The notes under the pieces: model-generated | The model's input: only the letters and a program-made list of their open reading frames with translations | Told to the model about the DNA's origin: nothing | Databases searched by the model: none | Position numbers and translations under genes: made by a program | Shown here: piece after piece, positions 20,294-30,347 of the stretch | Position numbering within the stretch: the stretch's first letter is position 1 | How the letters are laid out: each line of letters starts with the position of its first letter | Source of the DNA: Chaetoceros tenuissimus | Lineage: Eukaryota > Bacillariophyta > Thalassiosirophyceae > Chaetocerotales > Chaetocerotaceae | Reading direction: 5' to 3' | Length of the DNA: 64,000 nt | NCBI GenBank assembly: GCA_021927905.1 | Contig: BLLK01000062.1 | Span: forward strand, 2,294,001-2,358,000

Positions 20294-20684
20294 GTTTCTT
20301 TAAAAATTGGGCTCTTTTGACTTTTTCCCACTTATTGATAAAACTCTTTTTGAACTAGGTAGATGCAATTTTGAACATATGTGCAACAAAGCAAGAAAAG
20401 CAAAACTAGAATAACTCGTGGGCTTGTTAGTATTCAGAATATCTCAAACAAGTAACGGGTATTGCGGAAGAGATATCTCTTTGGTAACTACAAATTACAA
20501 TTATTATCCAATGTCGTCGTCATCGTTCCATTTCGTCCGATGATCCTACAGAATCCTACGACGTCCCATTCCAATCCTGACTAAAAAAAGCTTGGGATAG
20601 ATTTGGTTTACTACATTTTTTAATGTTACAGTAAAATAAAATGTATATTGAAAAAGTGAAAGTCACCAATTATAAAACTTTCTG
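20294..20684. other. Intergenic: ApaG upstream region and IPK 3' flank
   Basis: 391 nt between two leftward genes. It holds the presumed promoter of the ApaG gene and the 3' flank of the kinase gene. A poly-A tract (20583-20589) and AT-rich DNA near 20617-20680 are present. No RNA gene or repeat is visible. Confidence 0.3.
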
Positions 20685-21834
20685 CTATGATGACTGGTTA
20701 CGTATCGCGTTGAGAAACTTTTCCAAAGTGTTGATACCGTGTAAGAAACCATCGTCCCCTTCTGCTTCATATCGGACATGTGCAAAATCTATTACATTGA
20801 CCGTGCACTTAGGTATAGCCTTATCAATATCTTCTCCTTCATAGACGATTAGAATCGAGCTTGATGTAAACGCGAGACTGTCATTGTGTTTGTTAAGAAT
20901 ATGACTCAGCTCATTGAGCTTTTCCAAGATTTTCTCCACCAATAATACGAAACGAGAATCTCTAGTAGAAGGATTTTCTAGCTGAAAAAATGTTCTCAAA
21001 GCAGCTTGAACCTTCGAGTCATGGTTCAACTTTCTACCAAAGCTTTTGCCAAAGACTCTAAAACCTTTATCATCAGCATCAAGATGTGTTGGCGAGTAAA
21101 TTTTCATACCAATGATACGAAATCCAAATATTTCTTGTTCAGGATATTTCTTCATTTGGCTTCTCTTCTTCTCAATACTTGCATTGGGTTCATAGGTTTG
21201 CTTACCCATTTTAATATCCATGATACAGGGAACCTTGAAATCTGATGTGATGTCTTTCAACACAATGCCTTCTGGACGTGCCCTTCTTTCACCCTTCATA
21301 TGTATTCTATTGATTCCGTGGTATAGAGGAATGAAGACTGACAGCTTTCTCAGAAGTGCAAGTATAGCCTGCAATTGTTTGTCTTTATCAATGATTTCTG
21401 CATGAATTTCATGGTCACAAGTTCCGAACTTGGAAGCAAATGCAATAATTTCATAGAAAAAAACTTCTCTTAAACCTCTTTCATCATCCTCACTGATATT
21501 AAATGGTTTCAATATGTAATCAGGAGGGATTCTCATCATTGGGTGTCCACCAACTTGATGCGATAAAGGCTCTACTTCACATTCGCTTTTTTCATGATTT
21601 GCAAATACTTTTTTTGATCGATATAGAGCAGTTTCTAGTAATTCAAGCCTTGATCTTAAATCCAATTTTTGTATCTACTCGAACAAGTGATAGGTCAGTA
21701 AATGCAGCAAGTGACATTGACGAATCTCTATTTTGTCGAGATTGAAAATTGAACTCACTAGAGAACCTTTGTACATAATCCATACGAGTTACAATCAAGA
21801 GAAATTTCCCAGTCGCAAATATGGTACGCTTCAT
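20685..21834 (-). CDS. Inositol polyphosphate kinase (IPK2/IPMK family)
   Basis: The main exon, about 21674-20685, encodes ~325 residues with the family signatures: PLSHQVGGHPMM at the N-terminus, the inositol-binding PCIMDIKMG (PxxxDxKxG), EKKRSQMKKYPEQEIFGFRI, the SSxxxVYEG strand and the metal-binding IDFAHV. These kinases phosphorylate IP3/IP4 in soluble inositol phosphate signalling. An in-frame TAG lies just upstream (21675-21677) of ELLETALYRSK and no ATG follows it before the HQVGGH motif. So a 5' exon is needed, or a later Met (MMRIPP) is used, which would lose HQVGGH. An ATG at 21834 opens MKRTIFATGKFLLIVTRMDY, which could splice in phase to an acceptor at that TAG through a weak donor at 21777. 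The 5' end is therefore a proposal. Confidence 0.8.
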
Positions 21835-22283
21835 GTACTTCTTTGAAGGAAATGAATTTTGGTTTGGTAAGGCTGTGTAATGATATGAATGATTGATACA
21901 CAGGTTCTATAACGGTAGCCTAATATATGGTAGAACACAAACTATGCAATGTTTGTTGTTTCGAGATACATATGTTATGATTACGATGTTGTGATGTTGC
22001 TCGTTGCTCGTTGCTCGCTGCTTTTGCTCATCTCGTTCTCCAATAAGTACGTACTTACCGTACATGCAAACATGGTCGTTTGTCATATGAGACTTATTTC
22101 TCTGCGTTCTCCTAAAATTTACTTTGAAATATGTATATATTACCAGCCTCATCTCTTCAACAGGGCAGTGACCAAATTGTTCTTCAATACTTTCGTTTTA
22201 ATGAGAATTGCTCCAAAGTTATTATCGCTGTATACGTGAACGTGGATGTTGGATGTTTGAATAGATGTGATTTAATTTTTAGT
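21835..22283. other. Intergenic upstream of IPK, with palindrome and short tandem repeat
   Basis: 449 nt between the kinase gene and the end of ISY1. Contains a 14-bp palindrome around GTACGTAC (22044-22057) and three copies of TTGCTCG (21997-22017). No gene is seen. Confidence 0.35.
21997..22017. repeat. Three tandem copies of a 7-bp unit
   Basis: TTGCTCG repeats three times exactly, followed by the degenerate CTGC. A minor microsatellite-like tract in the region upstream of the inositol polyphosphate kinase gene. Confidence 0.8.
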
Positions 22284-23069
22284 TTATAGAAGAGAATCCA
22301 ACAAGGCCTGTTTCTTCTTGTCAAGAATAATCTTTTGGATGACTTCTTGTGTGATCACATCATCATCACCTATGCCAGCTTCTATCTCTTCATCAGTTTC
22401 ATATTGTAGAAGGCTGTTCGGTCCATCTGCCCCCCTTTCCTTATTTTCCCTGTAATCTTTTCTCAAAGCATCTAATTTTAGTCGCCTTTTCTTCGCAGCT
22501 TTCTCTTCTATCTCTAGCAAAATACCATCTTCTTCATCTCTCAATCCATAGTAGTCAGGAGTAATGTATTTGTAAACATCTCCTCTCTTCTTCTTTGTAA
22601 CTTTGACAGCGTTTCTTGCAAACAATTCTTTGACACCAGGTAGATCTTTAGCTGCACCATAGTATTTGTAACCAGAACTTCCCTGCAAACCTAAACTAGA
22701 ATCTGCTAACGCGTCTTTACCACTCTTTCCTTGTTCTGCAAGTTGGTTGTGCCGTTCAACTTTGTTGTAATCAGGTCCACCCAACTCTACTATTCTTTTG
22801 TTCCAGTGATATTTTTCTCTCATGAGCTTATTGATCTCATCATTCAGATCACGAATAGTGTGCTCTCCTAGACCAGGATTTTGTATCTTCGCAATACCAT
22901 TTGATATTTCACGAATTATCTGGCGCCTCCATCTCTCAGCATCATGTAGGTGCTCACAATGTGAAGCGAGATATGGTCTTCTTTTTGATATTTGAGGTGT
23001 GTTCTCAGAATCACGCATCTTTACCCATTTGTTGAGCATCGCATTCGCTTTCTCCTCAGGCCTCGCCAT
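22284..23069 (-). CDS. ISY1: Pre-mRNA splicing factor ISY1
   Basis: Single exon, 261 residues. It starts MARPEEKANAMLNKWVKMRD and continues with KRRPYLASHCEHLHDAERWR, EISNGIAKIQNPGLGEHTIR, DLNDEINKLMREKYHWNKRI and LGGPDY, the highly conserved Isy1 N-terminal domain. ISY1 is part of the Prp19-associated (NineTeen) complex and sits near the catalytic core of the activated spliceosome. The C-terminal third is charged, with DVYKYITPDYYGLRDEEDG and ITQEVIQKIILDKKKQALLD, also typical. It fits a genome with many short introns. A gene-free 322 nt upstream separates it from the peptidase gene. Confidence 0.95.
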   Translation of the reverse strand: MARPEEKANAMLNKWVKMRDSENTPQISKRRPYLASHCEHLHDAERWRRQIIREISNGIAKIQNPGLGEHTIRDLNDEINKLMREKYHWNKRIVELGGPDYNKVERHNQLAEQGKSGKDALADSSLGLQGSSGYKYYGAAKDLPGVKELFARNAVKVTKKKRGDVYKYITPDYYGLRDEEDGILLEIEEKAAKKRRLKLDALRKDYRENKERGADGPNSLLQYETDEEIEAGIGDDDVITQEVIQKIILDKKKQALLDSLL

Positions 23070-23391
23070 TTTTAGTTTCTTTTACGTTGTGATGGTTTAT
23101 ACGTATGTCTTCGTCTTATGATTGAGATGTGAGTGACCAATTTGAAACAATTGAATCTAACCAAAGTAAAGTACACCAAGCTGCTATTAGATCAACACTT
23201 TCCACTTCCACTCGTTATTCGTTATCTGTTATCTACCGTCCCAATAACAGGTTATTTTCAGACCCGTTGTGTGCCGTGTCTCTTTTTGCAGTCATTATTT
23301 TAAAATTTAAATTTCAATAATAGCAGTACGAAAATATCCTAGTCACACAATAAACGCAATGTATGCCTAAGGAATTTGTTTATTTTAATAG
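23070..23391. promoter_or_regulatory. ISY1 upstream region and DPP 3' flank
   Basis: 322 nt between two leftward genes. AT-rich DNA near 23285-23330 and no recognisable element. A short frame at 23129-23320 has no protein-like features. Confidence 0.25.
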
Positions 23392-26300
23392 TTATAAATT
23401 TCCTAGAAGCGTAGCTCTTTTTGGTGGAAACAGATTTTTAACGAAATAGTCGCAGATGCGTTTTTCCATATATAAACGATCGCGTAATCTTCGAGGCGAA
23501 TGTCTTTCGTCGGGGAATAGAAGTAAATCATATTCCTTCCCTGCTGCGATGAGGCGATTCACCAATCGAGCAGTATGTCTGAAATGTACATTCTCATCTA
23601 TAAGGCCATGGATAATGAGTAACTTGCCCTTCATATTTGGAACGTGTTCAAAGACTGCTGATTCATCATATCCTGCTTTGTTTTCAGAAGGCAGCCCCAT
23701 GTATCTCTCTGTGTAGTGAGTATCATAACCATCCCAACTTGTTACCGGCGCTCCAGCAATGCCAACACTAAAGATATCAGGAGCGCGGCATAGACACATT
23801 GTTGCCAAATAACCTCCGTAACTCCAACCATAAATACCAACGCGTGACGGATCAGCAATGCGCTTAGAAATAAGGAATCTAACCGCTGTTACCTGATCTA
23901 ACACCTCAACCCTACCAAGGTGGTGCTTCACAGCTGCTTCGAACTTCAGACCTCTACGAGATGATCCTCTATTGTCACACTTAACGACTGCAAACCCCAT
24001 TGAGCATAATCTTTGTACTCTCATATCTGCGCATTGAGACCATGATTTTGTCACGCGTTGAACATGTGGGCCTCCATATACAGCACAAATTAAAGGATAT
24101 GGCCCTGTCCCATGGACAGTTGGATTGGGTTTGTAGACTGCTGCATATAGCGTTTCAGTACCATCGGAAGTTGGAAAAGAAATCAGTTCTGGAGGAGTAG
24201 GTGCCATGGATGGAACAAAGTCCTTGGTAGAATCATACACCACGCATCTTAACTTGATATTATCACTTTTTCTGTTCTCAGGTTTTGGTCCATGGAGAGG
24301 GATAGAATAAATTTTTGTGGTTGTAGGTCGACTTAGATCTGAACATGTGTCAATGAACAATCTACAAGATGAATCCATTACAATACTATGCATACCGGAT
24401 TCCAATGTAATTCGAATAGGCTCAGGGGGACGCTCATCCTGCACAGGGTCGGGATAACAACCGAGACTAGATCTCTTCGAAGAAAAACTGCCTGTCTTGG
24501 AACTTGACCCAAACGAACTGATGACGTTTCGAAAGCTTTTACGTACACCATTCATTTCATCGCGATCCTCTTTATTTGAATCCCAACCATGAGATGATGA
24601 CAATGGTAAGGCATACAAATGTTTTTCCAATGGGGAATCAAATGTACCCGTAAAGTACACAACATCATTCTTCATATCCACACCAAGAATGCTCTCTACA
24701 ATCCATTTTCCTTCACTTACAGCTCGGACCAAGGTTGCAGACTCATCCCCCTCTACAAATGTGTACAAATATATGTGACAAAACCCTGTTCTCTCGGATG
24801 CAAAAATATACGAGAACGAGCCAGGTGGTAGGTCTGAATCCCCTGTATTCACCATGGGTTCGTCATCGTCGTCCAACGGTTGTGTGGGTTTGATAGTATG
24901 TGGTAATACTCTGAACATATGGTGTAGATTAATCCAGTCTTCACTTTTTTCTGAATGCAGCATGACTCTCTCACCATTTGTGACATTTATTTTCTCAAGC
25001 AGCAAGATTGACTGCCTCCGGTCTTGCCACTGCACACACACAGAATCTTCGGAAATCCAATCTACTCTTGCCAAATACTCCGATGCTTGCTCAGGGGGAT
25101 CAAACCACTTCACTTCTGACCAAGCATCCTTCGACGCCTTTTCGCATTCGATACTTGGCATAGAGCTAAGTATAACATCGCGATCAATTGAAACAAATCC
25201 AAGCGAAACACCTGGATTGGATTCACCAGCGAATGGGTAGCGATGTTCCTCATACATCTGTTGCTCTCCAATTGCGTCGTCGTTACCTTGATGTGTAATT
25301 CGAAATGGAGGGACATATGATTCATCAACTCTAGCAAATATAATACCTGTTGAATCCTTGTTCCACCAAAACCCTTGATACCTATCCATTTCTTCTTGTG
25401 CTACAAAATCTGCAAGTCCATGCGTGATCAACCTTCCATACTTCTTCCTATTTTGGTGCGAATCACTACTATCGTGTGAGTCACAAGACATTGCCTCATC
25501 ATCATGCACATTGTCTTCTTGTCTCGCCCCATACGTTATCTGTGTTGGTTTTCTTTTATGTGCGTTTACACCCCTATTTATACAATCATCGTAATCAATC
25601 GAGTCTTTGCTAAATTCGTAATCATCACAGCTAATAACGTAAAGCTCTCCCTTCGCTACGAAGGCAACCATCGTACAATCAGGAGAAAGTTGAGGATCAA
25701 GTGCACCAAAATCTACTCCCCCATTTAAACAATACGCGTCTCGATTGCTCGACTTTTTCGTGTTTATTTCACTTTCCTCTACATTTGCTTCTAAATCTGA
25801 CTTATCATACAATAGTCGCAAAGGAGACTCAGCTTCATTTCCGATTCCATCTTGTATGTATATATTCCCTCTCAGCGGGACAATAATTCTAACGACTTTT
25901 TCATCATCTTCCTCTATAGATGCTTGTGGTCTTTCAGGCATCGGACGCTTGGATGGAGACCTTCGAGTTGTCTTTCCTAATATTTTTTTCCTAGATTGAC
26001 GTGGAAGGGACAGATTAGAATCAAATATATGATCATAACTACCCCATCCAAATTGTGTCACACCATTACTATGAACCCTTTGCCTTTCTCGTCTTAGTTT
26101 TTCTTCTAAAGTTAAAGATGCATCAGAAACTCCTGAGAGACTATTTGGACTGGTCGGATATCTGCTTTTGTTTGGAGACGATCTGTACATTTCATCTTGT
26201 CCATATGGTCTATTGAAGGGCAGTGATGTATTCAAAAGAGGATAAACCTGACTTTCAAAAATTTTATTTGCCTTGTCGATGTTTGCATCACTATCATCTT

Positions 26301-26814
26301 TTATCGATTCAAGACCGAGTCGATAAAGTTCATCATCACTATCAATACTCAACCAGATGGAATCCAAGTCCATCACGAACAAGCGTTTTTCAGAAGATGA
26401 ATTGTTTCCACCTATACTTTTCACAGGGCTCCCACTATTTGATATATGTTGTTCAAATACATTCCTGTCACTAGATACAAAACTGATATGATTCTCTCGA
26501 GAATATTTTAAATTTGTACTTGTAGACGGTGAAAATTGAAAAGAAGTTGGCCCTGAAAGTCCAACTGGAGGCAAGGAGTGATTTATAATATCAGATCTTG
26601 GAGACACAGGTGAAGGTTTATCGGACGGCGAGCACGTTCTTCGACTAGATGATTTTGACGGTGAATATCCATGCTGTGGAGAACTAGTGCTTTCCTTTGT
26701 TGATGAGTGTGTGCTACCACTATCTCCACGGTTCAAGAACGACCATCGATTTTTTGCCTTTGAATCTGTGTTTTGATTTGTCATGGCTTTATTTTCCATA
26801 TCTAACATCGACAC
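23392..26814 (-). CDS. Dipeptidyl peptidase IV-like serine peptidase (S9B, DPP8/9-type)
   Basis: Single exon, 1140 residues. The C-terminal ~260 residues are an alpha/beta-hydrolase with a complete S9 triad: Ser in GWSYGGYLA (about 1008), Asp in IDENVHF (about 1083) and His in DERHSPRR (about 1115). The middle is a DPPIV N-terminal beta-propeller (DFVAQEEMDRYQGFWWNKDS, RVDWISEDSVCVQWQDRRQS, SERTGFCHIYLY), including the EE dipeptide that binds the free amino end of substrates. There is no signal peptide or membrane anchor, so it should be cytosolic like DPP8/9 and release X-Pro dipeptides. The first ~130 residues are Ser/Pro/Asn-rich with many SP/TP sites, probably a disordered phosphoregion. 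A smaller Ser/Lys insert lies near 770-800. Confidence 0.92.
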   Translation of the reverse strand: MSMLDMENKAMTNQNTDSKAKNRWSFLNRGDSGSTHSSTKESTSSPQHGYSPSKSSSRRTCSPSDKPSPVSPRSDIINHSLPPVGLSGPTSFQFSPSTSTNLKYSRENHISFVSSDRNVFEQHISNSGSPVKSIGGNNSSSEKRLFVMDLDSIWLSIDSDDELYRLGLESIKDDSDANIDKANKIFESQVYPLLNTSLPFNRPYGQDEMYRSSPNKSRYPTSPNSLSGVSDASLTLEEKLRRERQRVHSNGVTQFGWGSYDHIFDSNLSLPRQSRKKILGKTTRRSPSKRPMPERPQASIEEDDEKVVRIIVPLRGNIYIQDGIGNEAESPLRLLYDKSDLEANVEESEINTKKSSNRDAYCLNGGVDFGALDPQLSPDCTMVAFVAKGELYVISCDDYEFSKDSIDYDDCINRGVNAHKRKPTQITYGARQEDNVHDDEAMSCDSHDSSDSHQNRKKYGRLITHGLADFVAQEEMDRYQGFWWNKDSTGIIFARVDESYVPPFRITHQGNDDAIGEQQMYEEHRYPFAGESNPGVSLGFVSIDRDVILSSMPSIECEKASKDAWSEVKWFDPPEQASEYLARVDWISEDSVCVQWQDRRQSILLLEKINVTNGERVMLHSEKSEDWINLHHMFRVLPHTIKPTQPLDDDDEPMVNTGDSDLPPGSFSYIFASERTGFCHIYLYTFVEGDESATLVRAVSEGKWIVESILGVDMKNDVVYFTGTFDSPLEKHLYALPLSSSHGWDSNKEDRDEMNGVRKSFRNVISSFGSSSKTGSFSSKRSSLGCYPDPVQDERPPEPIRITLESGMHSIVMDSSCRLFIDTCSDLSRPTTTKIYSIPLHGPKPENRKSDNIKLRCVVYDSTKDFVPSMAPTPPELISFPTSDGTETLYAAVYKPNPTVHGTGPYPLICAVYGGPHVQRVTKSWSQCADMRVQRLCSMGFAVVKCDNRGSSRRGLKFEAAVKHHLGRVEVLDQVTAVRFLISKRIADPSRVGIYGWSYGGYLATMCLCRAPDIFSVGIAGAPVTSWDGYDTHYTERYMGLPSENKAGYDESAVFEHVPNMKGKLLIIHGLIDENVHFRHTARLVNRLIAAGKEYDLLLFPDERHSPRRLRDRLYMEKRICDYFVKNLFPPKRATLLGNL

Positions 26815-27351
26815 GGGTGACCTACTATTTTTAGAACTAGCCTGAGCTGAGCTTTTTGAGTTTAACCTCTACCCACAAAACTAGTGAGTCAAGTTGAAAT
26901 GATAGACAGAAGAAAGTACTGAACAAAGAGAGATAGAGAGAGAGCTGAGTAAGGTTTGATGGTTGATAGAAGGAGTTGAATGAGTGAATGAGTGAAAATT
27001 TCGGGAAGTGTTCTTTGAGAAGTCTTGGCAACGGAGTGTCAATTCTGAAATTTCATCTAAATTTGTGTAATTTTTTATAGCGCAACGTCTCTCCCACAAA
27101 ATTTGACGTGTTTGCATGAAGAAGATTTTTGAATATATTTTAAAACAACATATCATACCAGTAGGTGGTAAAGAATAAACTTATTGCGAACATATTTTAA
27201 AGCTGAAGATTACTCTAATATTTTCATTTTATACCTTTGACTAACTAGAAAGTTTGACCTTCATGTTTTCAGAGAACTGTACTTTCATTTCTTCTAATTT
27301 GCTTCAATCATTCATTCTCTTTTGTTCAAAATTTTGGGAAACTTCAGTTTT
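26815..27351. other. Intergenic: DPP upstream region
   Basis: 537 nt between two leftward genes. It has a purine-rich GAGAGATAGAGAGAGAG tract near 26926-26945 just upstream of the peptidase gene, then AT-rich DNA. No gene or RNA signal is found. Confidence 0.3.
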
Positions 27352-27801
27352 TTAAGAAAATGCATGGGCTTGTAAACATAACCGGCATGCTGCTGTGCAC
27401 TTTTCTATCATGAATGCACGATTTCTATCACATTCCCCAATTGAGACCCAAAACACACATAGCGGATTCTCATTTTTACATGTATCCCTTACTGCTGCAT
27501 ATTCTGGTTTTGCATAAACTTCGTTTATAAAGTATTCTTTCATTTCCTCCATGACTTTCTCCACAGCTTCTCTTTCATTTGCGTTTGTACTAAGTTCCTG
27601 TTCTACTCCTAGGTCTGAAAATGAAAAGTTATCACTAGGGTTCTTTTTTCTCCATGCATTTACTTTAGTTGCATCATCCGTACATAAAAATCGATCTGGT
27701 TCGGTGGCTACGCACATTTTTGAGTAAACTCTACCAACTTTCGACAGGATCAGAGCACCTATGAGAAGAATTTGTTTGTATATGACTTTCATTTTATTCA
27801 A
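27352..27801 (-). CDS. Secreted small protein with one ShKT domain
   Basis: Single exon, 149 residues. A signal peptide is clear (IYKQILLIGALILSKVGRVY, then SK). The last ~40 residues form a ShKT fold: CKNENPLCVFWVSIGECDRN, then RAFMIEKCTAACRLC, with six cysteines in the usual spacing and the W-x3-GEC-x2-N pattern. The ~80 residues in between hold two more cysteines and are otherwise unfamiliar. ShKT domains are known from sea-anemone potassium-channel blockers, nematode secreted proteins and the C-termini of plant and algal prolyl 4-hydroxylases. As a solo secreted unit its role is unknown. This is an intact gene with no sign of decay. Confidence 0.75.
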   Translation of the reverse strand: MNKMKVIYKQILLIGALILSKVGRVYSKMCVATEPDRFLCTDDATKVNAWRKKNPSDNFSFSDLGVEQELSTNANEREAVEKVMEEMKEYFINEVYAKPEYAAVRDTCKNENPLCVFWVSIGECDRNRAFMIEKCTAACRLCLQAHAFS

Positions 27802-28336
27802 TTTGTTGGGGTGACAAAGTAAATTTGCATGGAAGTATCGGTGGTTCTCTAAAAAGCAAAGCTACTCTACTAGCTGATATGAAACTCCCCGGAAAATAAT
27901 ATCAAAGATATAGGGTATTGTTAAATATTTCACAATCACTTGGAGTTCTTACAATAAGATAAGGTGGTAAGGTACTGATTGAGGGAGTCTGATGAGATGT
28001 AAGTATGAGGTATGATGTACGTATGATATTATGAGGAATGTAGAGGATCAATACATCAATACTGTATACCTACATACCGACTACGTAGCTGTCTTGTGAC
28101 GACTATTCTTCACTGTTTATCCGCCATGAAATACCTACCCGTCATGGGTAATTGTGGACCTGTATAAAACAATGACGACAAAGGTTGGATACTTGTTATA
28201 ATTATTATTACATTAAAAACAAGAGGAAAAAAAGCTGAAGTAAAGTTAAAATACTAGATTTCTTGAAGCCTTTCTGATAATGTAGCATCGAAGTAAGAAT
28301 GCAATTTCTTTGCTCTTTGTTACTTTAGTCCAGAAT
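27802..28336. other. Intergenic upstream of ShKT gene
   Basis: 535 nt between two leftward genes. Around 27990-28080 it carries several near-repeats of TATGA/TACGTATGA type. The last ~90 nt are the 3' flank of the DNAJC3-like gene. No RNA gene is recognised. Confidence 0.25.
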
Positions 28337-29979
28337 TTATCCAAAGTGAAAATGGTGTGTTCTTTGTCCTCCTCCTCTTCGTCCACCACCTCCGTGTTGG
28401 AAATGCTGTCTAAACATCTCTTCTGGAAATCCATGGTGTCTAGATCCACCACCTTGGCCGCCTCCGCCTTGATTTTCGAAAACAGGTTCTCCACGATCAT
28501 ATTTAGCTCTTAACTCATCATCTGAAAGAACTTCATATGCTTCACTGATATCTTGGAACATTTGCTCTGCCTTTTCTTTATCGTCATTTTTATCTGGATG
28601 CCATTCAAGAGCAAGCTTACGATATGCAGATTTAATTTCCTTCTTCCTAGCAGTTCTTGGTACTCCCAATATTTTGTAATAATTCTTTTCTTTACTTTGT
28701 TTCAATGCAATTTGAGCCTTTTGAAGTTTCTGCTGAGTCTCTCTTTCACGGTCATTTGGCTTCGTTTTAAAAAAGAGTTGATTGTATCAGTAAACGATTC
28801 ATGAAGAATAATGTCAAATCAAAACAACATCTTTATACATACCTCAAAGTCCATAGCTTTTTGGAACGTGTTCACTGCTTCTTGGAATTTATCACCGCCC
28901 ATGTATGCATCACCAAGAGCAAAAAGTCCATCCAAAGTTTCCTCTTCTTCAACATGACTCTGTGCAACCTTGATAGCTGCCTCATGATCTCCTGCATCTG
29001 CAGAAGCTTTGATAATCTTCAACATGGTTGGCCTTGCAAATGCTCTATGTGTCTCGTCAATTTTTATTGCTTGCCACCAATAATCTACAGCTTCCTTGAA
29101 TTTTCCTGCTTTATTCGCATCATCTCCGCGTTTTTCCTTCTTGGTAATACTTTTCACTAGCTTGTGGCCAGCCTTGCACCCCTTGTGTTCTGGATCAAGC
29201 TTCAACCCCTCTCGAAAATGCTGAACTGCAACATCATGTTCTCCGATTCTAAAGTAAGCCTCTCCTCTCAACTGGTAAGCTTCGATATTTTTTGAGTGGA
29301 TTTTCAAAATCTTTCCAGTATCACTAATCACACCGAAATAATCGCCAAGATGATATTCAGCTTGCGCCTTTAAAAATTGCAAATCAGGCGCCTGCTCTAC
29401 ATGTGAGAGTGCCATTTCAAATAACTTTTTAGCATCGCGATAGTTACCTTTCGCCAGCTGCTTCTCAGCCTCTTGAATCTGAGCATCACAATCATGGGCA
29501 TCACTCATTGATTTATGAAGTGCTTCAGTCTCAAGTCCATATTTGGTCATTTCTTGCATGCCTTGTGCCTGAATCATTTTGAACTGTTCAAATGCTTCAT
29601 CACATCTTCCAACATTCACCAAAAGCTTCGCTTTGTGGAATCTGTATTCTGTCTGTTTAGGGTCAACTTCACATGCTTTTGTGATATCATTGAGGGCAGA
29701 GTAAAAGTTTCTCATACGATTATGAACACGGTAGAGTTTGAAATAATTGCTAGCATTGTTGGGTTCTTGTTCAATTGCCTGTGAGTAGTATGATACAGCA
29801 TCATCAAAACGGCGTTCATGCATCGCTTGTTCACCGAGTGATCTCAGTTTTCCTGCAGATTGAGTTGCTTGCTCTTGAGCGTAGCATTGGCTAGTTGAGG
29901 CGAGTAATAACACCGAGGTAGTTGCCAAGCGACGAAAAAGAGAAGTGTTTATCATTTTTCTATTTTGAAAAATTAGCAA
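28337..29979 (-). CDS. DNAJC3: ER TPR-DnaJ co-chaperone (DNAJC3/p58IPK-like)
   Basis: Exons 29979-28843 and 28759-28337 (phase 0) give 519 residues, close to animal DNAJC3 (504). The start has a signal peptide ([20 protein letters not shown]). Then come about nine TPR repeats ([20 protein letters not shown], KPxx-type helices through residue ~378) and, after the intron, [20 protein letters not shown] leading into a J domain with HPD ([51 protein letters not shown]). The end is Gly/His-rich ([14 protein letters not shown]), as in the family. In the ER lumen DNAJC3 binds unfolded clients through its TPRs and hands them to BiP. There is no C-terminal KDEL. The reading after the first exon in the intron (VCIKMLF) is not coding. 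Confidence 0.93.
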
Positions 29980-30347
29980 CTAGTAGGTTACTGTTCTTCG
30001 ACCTATATCCAATGCTGTCTCACTTAGTTCTTCTTCCAGTGGAATATTTCTTTGTATTCTTACAAAGAATGGAACGAAGGAATGACTGAAGACTGTGAAC
30101 TCTCAATAATGGGGGCTTTGGGTTGTTACCATCTCCTCTACGTATTGTGGGAAGATTTCAAAAGAGGTCGACGAAACTTGTTCCACGAATAGCTATGGAA
30201 CTAGCTACAAAGGCATCGGTTTGATTGAATTTCATAATTTTATTTATTTAAAATAGATCATAGATAAACTACAATTAGAATTCAGGATTTATTCTTTAAC
30301 AAAATCGATGAATAATACTAGTTGTAATTATATAGTCATAATTTTAC
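29980..30347. promoter_or_regulatory. DNAJC3 upstream region and 3' flank of FMN-oxidase-like gene
   Basis: 368 nt between two leftward genes. The section 30220-30340 is strongly AT-rich. No clear ER-stress element can be called by eye. Confidence 0.25.
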
